In this document: piece after piece, positions 1 to 5,549 of the stretch
Position numbering within the stretch: the stretch's first letter is position 1
Layout: each line of letters starts with the position of its first letter
Assembly (NCBI GenBank): GCA_020431135.1
Contig: JAGQIT010000345.1
Location: forward strand, 1-5,549
Reading direction: 5' to 3'
Source: Myxococcales bacterium
Lineage (GTDB): Bacteria; Myxococcota_A; Polyangia; Nannocystales; Nannocystaceae
DNA: 5,549 bases
Notes under the pieces: generated by a model
The model's database searches: none
What the model saw: the letters and a program-made list of their open reading frames with translations, nothing else
Told to the model about the DNA's origin: nothing
Position numbers and translations under genes: made by a program

Positions 1-2
1 CC

Positions 3-1610
3 AAGAAGAAGGCCGCCACCAAGAAGAAGGCTGCCTCCAAGAAGAAGACTGCCAAGAAGGCGACGGCCAAGAAGACCGCCAAGAAGACCGCCTCCAAGAA
101 GTCGGCCAAGAGGACCGCCTCTAAGAAGTCGACCAAGAAGACCGCCTCCAAGAAGTCGACCAAGAAGACCGCCGCCAAGAAGTCGGCCGAGAAGACCGCC
201 TCCAAGAAGAGGTCGGCCGAGAAGACCGCCGCCAAGAAGAAGTCGGCCGAGAAGACCGCCTCCAAGAAGAAGTCGACCGAGAAGACCGCCTCCAAGAAGA
301 AGTCGACCGAGAAGGCCGCCGCCGAGAAGCCGGCAAAGAAGGCCTCCAAGAAGAAGGAGGCGACCGCCGAGGCCGCCGAGACTAAGGCGCCCGCCGACGA
401 GCCCAAGACGGCCGCGATCGCCGACGCGCCCGCCGACGAGCCCGACGAGCTGATGGACGAGGCGAGCGACGACGACGGCGACGACAGCGACGACGCGCCG
501 GAGAAGGCCAAGGCGTCGCTCTCCGACGACGAGCACCTGATCTCGCTCGACCTCTCCACGGTGCCGAAGGTGTCGAGCCTCGACGAGACCGAGCGCGCGC
601 CGGCCCGCGAGCGCTCCTCCGTCCTCGCGGCCCTCGAGGAGGACTACGAGGAGCCGCACGTCGAGGTCCCGCAGGCGCTCTCCGTAGACTCCGCGCGGGC
701 GCTGATCGAGCGCCTGCACAAGGCCGCGCAGTTCGGCGACGACAGCCTCGAGGAGCTGCCCCGCCTCCTCCAGCGGATCGAAGGCGTCCGCGACCCGGGC
801 CTCCTCCCCGAACTCCTCGGGCTCTTCGAGGACAGCGATCCCTACGGGATCTACTGGAACATCCTCTATGTCCTCGAGAACTTCCCGGACGAGCAGTACC
901 TCGGCGCCCTCCTCGAGGCCCTGCCGGCGCTCTACGCCCGCGCGCCCGTGTGGGCCGAGACCTGCGTGATCCGCGTGCTCAACACCCGCGGCGATCCGGA
1001 CGACTGCACCGCGACCTTCGAGCGCCTGGTCAAGGAGACCTCCGACGCCAACCGCGTGCTGGTCCTCGAGCTCCTCGGCGAGATGCTCCACGATCCGGAG
1101 AGCGACCTCGACAAGCAGCAGCTCCAGACGATCGAGGAGCTGATCCTCTCCCTGGGCGGCAAGCTCCACGAGGAGGAGCCCGAGGTCGAGACCCTGAGCG
1201 ATCCCGAGGAGGCCCCTGCTCCGCCCGCTCCTGTCCAGGTCGCGGCTCCGCCCGCTCCGGTCCAGGTCGCGGCTCCTACCACCCCCGCGCAGGTCGCTCC
1301 GGCTCCTGCCGCCCCCGCGCAGGTCGCTCCGGCTCCCGCCGCCCCCGCGCAGGTCGCTCCGGCTCCCGCCGCCCCTGTCGCTCCGGCTCCCGCCCCTGTC
1401 GCCGCACCGGTGGCTCCGGCTCCCGCCCCCGTCGCCACACCGGTCGCTCCGGCTCCTGCGCCAGCTCCGGTCGCGCCGGTCGCAGCTCCGGAGACCCCGA
1501 CACAAGCTGCACCGGAGACCCCCGCGCAGGCCGCCCCGCCCCAGGCACCTGCTCCCGCCGAGGCCCCCGCCGCCCCGGTGAACGAAGGCGACGACGGAGA
1601 CAACCCCTAG
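3..1610 (+). CDS. Modular polybasic protein (5'-partial): H1-like Lys/Ala repeats, acidic linker, Imm30/HEAT-like helical domain, Pro/Ala tail
   Basis: The frame is open from the left edge to TAG at 1608-1610, giving 535 visible residues; the true start lies upstream. Residues 1 to about 120 are Lys/Ala/Ser/Thr repeats such as KKTASKKS, like eukaryotic H1 tails and bacterial H1-like proteins (chlamydial Hc2, Bordetella BpH1), which bind DNA non-specifically. Residues about 120-225 turn strongly acidic (DDDGDDSDD near 156-164). Residues about 227-385 look all-helical. Core motifs are YGIYWNILYVLENF (from 281), W317 in a P-x-W context, and IRVLN (R324, N327). They recall the Imm30 immunity-protein family and HEAT-like folds, but I identify this from memory of the pattern only. 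Residues 404-535 are a Pro/Ala repeat tail ending in an acidic peptide. There is no signal peptide or membrane segment in view, so it is probably cytoplasmic. An ATG at 453 (residue 151) is a poor start: it has no clear ribosome site and coding character is unbroken upstream. The exact function is unknown. Confidence 0.85.
   Translation, partial: KKKAATKKKAASKKKTAKKATAKKTAKKTASKKSAKRTASKKSTKKTASKKSTKKTAAKKSAEKTASKKRSAEKTAAKKKSAEKTASKKKSTEKTASKKKSTEKAAAEKPAKKASKKKEATAEAAETKAPADEPKTAAIADAPADEPDELMDEASDDDGDDSDDAPEKAKASLSDDEHLISLDLSTVPKVSSLDETERAPARERSSVLAALEEDYEEPHVEVPQALSVDSARALIERLHKAAQFGDDSLEELPRLLQRIEGVRDPGLLPELLGLFEDSDPYGIYWNILYVLENFPDEQYLGALLEALPALYARAPVWAETCVIRVLNTRGDPDDCTATFERLVKETSDANRVLVLELLGEMLHDPESDLDKQQLQTIEELILSLGGKLHEEEPEVETLSDPEEAPAPPAPVQVAAPPAPVQVAAPTTPAQVAPAPAAPAQVAPAPAAPAQVAPAPAAPVAPAPAPVAAPVAPAPAPVATPVAPAPAPAPVAPVAAPETPTQAAPETPAQAAPPQAPAPAEAPAAPVNEGDDGDNP
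102..329 (+). repeat. Tandem 27/30-bp coding repeats for the H1-like Lys-rich segment
   Basis: Three 27-bp units (102-128, 129-155, 156-182) encode variants of S-[AT]-K-[KR]-T-A-[AS]-K-K. Four 30-bp units (183-212, 213-242, 243-272, 273-302) encode S-[AT]-E-K-T-A-[AS]-K-K-[KR]. A degenerate unit begins at 303. The step from 27 to 30 bp adds one basic residue per unit, and the first Lys of the KK pair becomes Glu from 183 onward. Lysine is encoded by AAG throughout. The units are in frame and non-identical at single bases, as expected for coding repeats that expanded by duplication and then drifted. Looser KKAA/KKTA motifs fill 3-101. Confidence 0.9.
1221..1457 (+). repeat. Pro/Ala tail coding repeats: 27-, 30- and 33-bp tandem blocks
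   Basis: Three adjoining in-frame blocks are visible. Two 27-bp copies (1221-1247, 1248-1274) encode PPAPVQVAA. Three near-identical 30-bp copies (1291-1320, 1321-1350, 1351 to about 1377, the last incomplete) encode QVAPAPAAPA. Two 33-bp copies plus a partial third (1377-1409, 1410-1442, 1443-1457) encode VAPAPAPVA[AT]P. Ala and Pro use GCT/CCT more often here than in the adjacent helical domain, which prefers GCC. The peptide should be an extended, flexible Pro/Ala linker or tail, similar in style to TonB and lipoyl-domain linkers. The high identity suggests recent expansion. Confidence 0.9.
1596..1599 (+). promoter_or_regulatory. Probable ribosome binding site (GGAG) of the Lon-like gene
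   Basis: GGAG lies inside the last codons of the upstream gene, 12 bases before the ATG at 1612. The spacing is somewhat long. The upstream stop TAG (1608-1610) and this ATG are separated by one base, so re-initiation by ribosomes finishing the upstream gene is likely to contribute. No other start codon nearby fits the expected N-terminus better. Confidence 0.5.
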
Positions 1611-1611
1611 G

Positions 1612-4170
1612 ATGCGCCCAGTCGACCCGCTGCCCCCTGAGCGGTGCAGCGTCCAGGTCAGCGAAGCCGCGATCCTCGAGCCCTCCTCCAGCGAGGAGGC
1701 CGAGGAGATCCACCTCGCGCCCCAGCAGCGGGCGGTCGATGCGTTGATCCGCGGCCTCGCTGAGCGGGCGCCAGGCTTCAACGTCGCGGTCATCGGTCGC
1801 CGCGGCTGCGGCCGGACCTCGACGGCGATGGCCCTCGCGCGGCAGGAGGCCCGCAAGCGGCCGTCCGCTCACGACCTCGTTCTCCTGCCCAACCAGCGCT
1901 GGCCTCTCGAGCCGCGCCCGGCGCTGCTGCCGACGGCGACGGGACCGGGCTTCGTCCGCGCGCTCGAGGAGCTGCACACGGCGCTCGCCGGGGCCGTCCA
2001 CGAGATCCTCGAGGGCCGCGCCCGCAACCGCCTCCAGGTCGAGATCCACCGCGAGCAGAGCGCGAGCGAGCGCCTCCTCCACGAGCAGCTCGCCGCCGTC
2101 GCCAAGGAGCACGGCCTCGCCCTGATCGCCAGCGACGACGGCTTCGACTTCGTCCCCCTCGACGACGAGGAGGAGGACGACAACGGCGCGGAGGGACGCG
2201 AACCCGAGCCCGCCGTTGAGGAGACGACGCCGCCCGCGAGTCCGGACGACCCGCCGCCAGAGGCTGAAGCCGAGGCGAACGCGAACGACGACGCCGCGCC
2301 CTCCGAGCCGCCGCACGGCGACCCCGAGGAGGCCGCGCTGCGCGAGGCCGACGACGCCCACGACCAGGGAGAGAGCAGCGCCGGGCGCTACGTCGCCGCC
2401 CTCGACGCCCTCCGACCGCACGTCGAGGAGACCCAGCGCCAGCTCGCGCTCCTCGAGGCCGAGAGCGTCTCGCTCCTCCTCCAACGCCAGCGCAGCGCCC
2501 TCCGCGGCGCCTTCGCCGAGTGCTTCGACGCGCTCCCTGAGACCGCGCTGCCGACGGCGCAGGTCCGCGAGTTCGTCGCCGAGCTCCACGCCTTCCTGAT
2601 CCAGCTCTTCCAGCTCGACAGCACCCTGACGATCCCGCCGCCGAACGCCGACATCCCGCGCGGCCTCGTGATCCCGACGCTCCTCACGACCCACGAGGAG
2701 GGCGAGCCGGCGCCGCTGATCCAGGCGCGCAACGCCAGCGTCGCCGGCCTCTTCGGGCGCAGCGTCGCCGCGTCGACGGCCGAGAGCCGCTACCCCGAGC
2801 CCGGCACCTTCATCGCCGGCGACATCCACCGGGCCAACGGCGGCTTCCTGGTCATCGACGTCGACGCCCTCGTCAAGCGCGAGCGCGTCTACGAGCACCT
2901 CAAGAGCTGCCTCCTCGCCCGCGCGATCCAGCCGCACGAGGAGGCCGACGAGGGCCACGCCCTGCGGATCCAGCCGATCGAGCTCGACCTCAAGGTCATT
3001 CTCGTCGCCGACCCGGACCTCATCGCCCAGCTCCAGGAGCTCGACCCCGAGTTCAACCGCCTGTTCAAGATCCGCGCCGGCTTCACCGAGGACATGCCGC
3101 TCACCCAGGCGCTCTCGGTCTACCCCGGCGTCGCCCACTGGCTGCACGTCCACCGCGGGCTCCCGCCCTGCGAGCGCGGGGCCCTGCGCGAGCTCATCGA
3201 GTACGGCGCCCGCCTGGCCGAGGATCAGGAGCGGGCGACCACCAACGTCGGCCAGCTCAGCGATCTCCTCGCCGAGGCCGCGGCGCTCGCTGAGCCGGGC
3301 GCGCCGCTCTCCGCCGACGATCTCCGCCGCGCCCAGGTGACAACGCAGGAGCGCCACGGGCAGATGCGCGACAAGCTGCGCGAGCTCTACGCCAACGGCG
3401 CGCTGCGGGTCGAGCTCCGCGGCGCCCACGTCGGCCAGGTCAACGGCCTCGCCGTGGTCTCCGACGGCTTCCAGTCCGTCGGCCGCCCGTGTCGGGTCAC
3501 GGCCGTCACCTACGCCGGCACCCAGGGGACCCTCAACATCGACCGCGAGGTCGAGATGTCGGGGCCGATCCACTCCAAGGGGATGATGATCCTCTCGGGC
3601 TACCTCTACGATCGCTTCGCCCGGACCCAGCCGATCGCCTTCGGCGCGTCAGTGGTGTTTGAGCAGACCTACATGCCCATCGAGGGCGACTCCGCGTCGA
3701 CGGCCGAGCTGTTCGCGATCCTCTCGAGCCTCGCCCAGGTGCCGGCGCGCCAGGACATCGGCATCACCGGCAGCGTCGATCAGCGCGGGCGCCTGCTCCC
3801 GGTCGGCGCGGTCAACGAGAAGATCGAGGGCTTCTTCGATCTCTGCGAGGCCCAGGGCCTCACCGGAACGCAGGGGGTGATGATCCCCCACACCAACGTC
3901 CGCAACCTCATCCTCCGCCCCGACGTCATCGCGGCGATCGCCGCCGGTCGCTTCTCAATCTGGCCGGTGGCGACGGTCGAGGAGGGCGTGGAGCTGCTGA
4001 TGGGGCTGCCGGCGGGCGGCGATCTCATCGCCCACGACGCGGCCGATCAGCCGACCCCCGAGCTGCGCTTCCCCGACGACACGGTCTACGGTCGGATCGA
4101 GCGCCGCCTCACCCGCCTGCGCCAGGCCCAGGTCGGCCTCCACTGCGCGACCGCCCGCCCTTCGGGCTAG
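1612..4170 (+). CDS. Lon-related AAA+ protease (LonC/AAA_32 type, peptidase family S16)
   Basis: This complete 852-residue protein is a cytoplasmic protease of the Lon-related group: an AAA_32-type ATPase module with a coiled-coil insertion, a lid, and a C-terminal Lon peptidase. Residues 37-41 (PQQRA) precede a Walker A-like GRRGCGRT at 62-69, with Arg68 where classical P-loops have Lys. A helical insertion follows (about 90-345); its acidic, Pro-rich low-complexity part is 184-257. The Walker B region is HRANGGFLVIDVD at 406-418. The peptidase starts near 597 with VGQVNGLAV at 607-615. Its catalytic Ser694 is in EGDSAS and Lys737 is in NEKIEGFF; the spacing of 43 equals that of E. coli Lon (S679/K722). 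The domain ends near 799, followed by a tail of about 50 residues. Length suits the family (about 800 residues). The start fits the typical N-terminus and lies one base after the upstream stop. Whether it hydrolyses ATP is uncertain: Thermus LonC of this broader group is reported to be ATP-independent. Confidence 0.95.
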   Translation: MRPVDPLPPERCSVQVSEAAILEPSSSEEAEEIHLAPQQRAVDALIRGLAERAPGFNVAVIGRRGCGRTSTAMALARQEARKRPSAHDLVLLPNQRWPLEPRPALLPTATGPGFVRALEELHTALAGAVHEILEGRARNRLQVEIHREQSASERLLHEQLAAVAKEHGLALIASDDGFDFVPLDDEEEDDNGAEGREPEPAVEETTPPASPDDPPPEAEAEANANDDAAPSEPPHGDPEEAALREADDAHDQGESSAGRYVAALDALRPHVEETQRQLALLEAESVSLLLQRQRSALRGAFAECFDALPETALPTAQVREFVAELHAFLIQLFQLDSTLTIPPPNADIPRGLVIPTLLTTHEEGEPAPLIQARNASVAGLFGRSVAASTAESRYPEPGTFIAGDIHRANGGFLVIDVDALVKRERVYEHLKSCLLARAIQPHEEADEGHALRIQPIELDLKVILVADPDLIAQLQELDPEFNRLFKIRAGFTEDMPLTQALSVYPGVAHWLHVHRGLPPCERGALRELIEYGARLAEDQERATTNVGQLSDLLAEAAALAEPGAPLSADDLRRAQVTTQERHGQMRDKLRELYANGALRVELRGAHVGQVNGLAVVSDGFQSVGRPCRVTAVTYAGTQGTLNIDREVEMSGPIHSKGMMILSGYLYDRFARTQPIAFGASVVFEQTYMPIEGDSASTAELFAILSSLAQVPARQDIGITGSVDQRGRLLPVGAVNEKIEGFFDLCEAQGLTGTQGVMIPHTNVRNLILRPDVIAAIAAGRFSIWPVATVEEGVELLMGLPAGGDLIAHDAADQPTPELRFPDDTVYGRIERRLTRLRQAQVGLHCATARPSG

Positions 4171-4198
4171 TCCGCGAACCTGCTCGCTTCGCCAGAGC

Positions 4199-4228
4199 GC
4201 CCGCACCGAGCGAGCCGTTCGGTCGGGC
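4199..4228. terminator. GC-rich hairpin between convergent genes, possible terminator without a T-tract
   Basis: The arms are GCCCG (4199-4203) with CGGGC (4224-4228) and ACCGA (4205-4209) with TCGGT (4219-4223). One C (4204) is bulged. A G-T and a C-G pair (4210/4218, 4211/4217) extend the stem to about 12 pairs around a 5-base loop. It sits 28 bases after the Lon-like stop and about 23 bases beyond the barrel gene's stop, so it could serve both transcripts. Neither side has a T-run, so canonical intrinsic termination is not shown. A smaller hairpin, GCGAA (4174-4178) with TTCGC (4188-4192), lies beside it. The rest of the gap 4171-4251 shows nothing recognisable. Confidence 0.35.
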
Positions 4229-4251
4229 AGCGCGGCGGCGGAGCGGACCCG

Positions 4252-5549
4252 CTAGAACGAGCCGATGACCTTGAGGTAGGCGATCGAGGTCCCGACCGCC
4301 CGCTGCCCGAACTTCGTCCGCGCGCCCTCGCGGCCGAGGAAGGCGAACGAGCCGATCTCGAAGTTGAGGAAGCCCCACGGCGGCGACACGAGGATCGCCG
4401 GCGCGATCACGCCGCTGGCCCCCTCCCCCTCCGGGTTGTTCGACGGGAAGTCGACGAGGCCGAAGGCGCGGAAGATCAGGTGCCGGCCGAAGAAGATCAC
4501 GTCCGTGCCGGCGAGGAGGTAGTTGCCGACGTGGTCGGCCCCGAACTCGTCGATGAAGCCGCGCAGGTACTGGGCCTGGACGTAGACGTGCTTGCCGATC
4601 GTGTAGTCGGCGCCGGCGGTCAGCTTGACGAAGGGGGTCTTGCGGACGGCGATCCCCTCGACCTCCATCACCGGGTTGTTCTCGTCGTCGTTCGGCGTGA
4701 CGTCGACGCCGGTCGGCAGCGGCATGTCGATCTTCAGCCGCTCCTCCTGCGGGATGAAGAGGCCGGCCTCGCCCCAGACGCCGGTGTTGCCGAGCCACGG
4801 CAGCTGGGTCGTGAAGTCGAGGCCGATGACCTGCATCTTCGGATAGATCAGGTACGCGTCGGACTGGAGGTAGTAGCCGTCCTCGGGCTCGTCCTCGGCG
4901 TTGAGCGGGTGGATGATCGACGACTTCACCTCCGCCGGCAGCGGGATGTCGTGGCGGCCGTAGTAGTACGAGGCGGTGATGTCGACGTCGCCGAGGCGCG
5001 TGCCGACCTTGGCCGCGGCCTGACCGTTCGCCAAGGTCCGATCGGGCATGATCACGTGGCCGAGCACCTTGGGCAGCAGCTTGGGGTTTTGCGGGATGAA
5101 GGTGTCCTGCAGGTAGAAGATCTTCTCCTTGTCCGCAGGATCAGCGAAGGGGACCTCGGCGAAGGGGTCCTTGAGCCCGGCCGCCGCCGACGGGGGCAGG
5201 AGCGCCGGGAAGAAGAGCGGGACGTAGACGCCCTGGAACCACAGGCGGTCGCGCAGCGGCGCGTAGTCGATGACGACCATCTGGTTGGCAATCGGCTCGG
5301 TGAAGAGCGGCCGGTCCTCGAGGTCGTCGGGGTTGATGTTGTTGGTCGGGTTGAACTTGTCGGCGGTGCCCCAGACGACGATCTGCCGGCCGATCTTGAT
5401 GTCGAGGCCCTTCGCCAGCTCGTTGAGCGCGACGTAGGCCGCCCGGCTCTCCATGTGGAACCGGTTCATCATCGACATGCTCGAGAGGTCGTCGAGCTCG
5501 CGCGCCTGCGACGAGTTCATGAACACCGGCTCGATGTCGCCGACGATCT
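4252..5549 (-). CDS. Outer-membrane beta-barrel protein, DUF1302/porin-like (5'-partial)
   Basis: The minus-strand frame runs from the right edge to TAG (4252-4254), giving 431 visible residues. The frame is open above the GTG at 5524-5526, and the visible part lacks a signal peptide, so the true start lies outside the window. Residues 35-76 (SRAAYVALNEL, GRQIVVWG at 53-60, then NPxNNINPxDLED-like) match the style of DUF1302-type and related outer-membrane proteins, where a strand carrying G-[RK]-Q-x-x-x-W-G precedes an INP-D motif. Alternating aromatic/polar strands recur to the end, for example HVYVQAQYLRGF, NYLLAGTDVIFF and GFLNFEIGSFAFLG. The protein ends in Phe (YLKVIGSF), the usual C-terminal signal for insertion by the BAM complex. 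It is probably a channel or envelope protein with unknown substrate. It is convergent with the Lon-like gene and separated from it by about 80 bases. The barrel call is firm; the family name is tentative. Confidence 0.8.
   Translation of the reverse strand, partial: IVGDIEPVFMNSSQARELDDLSSMSMMNRFHMESRAAYVALNELAKGLDIKIGRQIVVWGTADKFNPTNNINPDDLEDRPLFTEPIANQMVVIDYAPLRDRLWFQGVYVPLFFPALLPPSAAAGLKDPFAEVPFADPADKEKIFYLQDTFIPQNPKLLPKVLGHVIMPDRTLANGQAAAKVGTRLGDVDITASYYYGRHDIPLPAEVKSSIIHPLNAEDEPEDGYYLQSDAYLIYPKMQVIGLDFTTQLPWLGNTGVWGEAGLFIPQEERLKIDMPLPTGVDVTPNDDENNPVMEVEGIAVRKTPFVKLTAGADYTIGKHVYVQAQYLRGFIDEFGADHVGNYLLAGTDVIFFGRHLIFRAFGLVDFPSNNPEGEGASGVIAPAILVSPPWGFLNFEIGSFAFLGREGARTKFGQRAVGTSIAYLKVIGSF

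Noticed and set aside
3..340. The Lys-codon-rich repeats as a CRISPR array or non-coding satellite
   Set aside because: Units are 27 or 30 bp, directly abutting with no spacers, all in frame, and encode an ordered H1-like peptide.
453..1610. ATG at 453 as the start of the first gene
   Set aside because: The frame is open without a stop back to the left edge, the upstream part is clearly coding (ordered Lys/Ala repeats), and no good ribosome site precedes 453. An internal start cannot be fully excluded.
681..1610. A toxin-immunity locus, based on the Imm30-like domain
   Set aside because: No toxin, secretion domain or second immunity gene is visible; the neighbour is a housekeeping-type protease. 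The Imm30 resemblance alone does not support this call.
932..1747. Frames on both strands (932-1603 minus, 950-1747 plus) overlapping the Pro/Ala tail
   Set aside because: They are Gly/Ala/Thr- or Arg/Gly/Ser-rich shadows of the repetitive coding sequence, and the plus-strand one also runs into the protease start.
1276..3573. Very long antisense reading frame (765 codons) on the minus strand across the protease gene
   Set aside because: The opposite frame encodes unmistakable Lon-family motifs. The antisense product is Glu/Leu/Arg/Gly-rich low complexity with no recognisable domain, as expected from a high-GC gene read backwards.
4109..4798. Minus-strand frame overlapping the end of the barrel gene
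   Set aside because: It is an Arg/Gly/Pro-rich shadow. The frame with barrel strands and a C-terminal Phe is clearly the real one.
5524..5526. GTG as the start of the barrel gene
   Set aside because: The frame continues upstream to the window edge (IVGDIEP before it), there is no ribosome site, and the protein would lack the signal peptide needed for export.

Overview
The window is very GC-rich (roughly 70% by eye), densely coding, and uses G/C almost exclusively at third codon positions. It holds two same-strand genes that look like one operon, followed by one convergent gene. Several traits together suggest a high-GC Gram-negative bacterium, plausibly Myxococcota or a related deltaproteobacterial lineage: an H1-like Lys/Ala-rich segment, long Pro/Ala tails, a LonC/AAA_32-type protease and an outer-membrane barrel protein. 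This assignment is an inference from style and gene content, not from a marker gene.

Layout. (1) Positions 3-1610 (+) form one uninterrupted reading frame that is already open at the left edge. It encodes a modular protein: a histone-H1-like Lys/Ala/Ser/Thr repeat segment, an acidic linker, a helical domain resembling Imm30/HEAT-like proteins, and a Pro/Ala repeat tail. The first in-frame ATG (453) would discard the whole basic segment, so I annotate the gene as 5'-truncated by the window, not as starting at 453. (2) One base later, at 1612-4170 (+), comes a complete 852-residue Lon-related protease with an AAA+ module and an S16 peptidase domain. Its Ser694/Lys737 dyad has the same 43-residue spacing as E. 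coli Lon. It has Arg in place of the Walker A Lys and an unusual acidic, Pro-rich stretch inside its coiled-coil insertion. (3) A short gap of about 80 bases contains a GC-rich hairpin. (4) Positions 4252-5549 (-) encode the C-terminal 431 residues of an outer-membrane beta-barrel protein, resembling the DUF1302/porin type. It is cut by the right edge.

How they fit together. The one-base gap between genes 1 and 2 implies co-transcription and probably translational coupling. The polybasic, Imm30-like protein may therefore be a partner, adaptor or substrate of the Lon-like protease; this is inference only. The barrel gene is convergent and probably unrelated in function. The most unusual item is the basic-acidic-helical-Pro/Ala fusion and its tight link to the protease. 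I see no RNA genes, CRISPR arrays, insertion sequences or phage genes.
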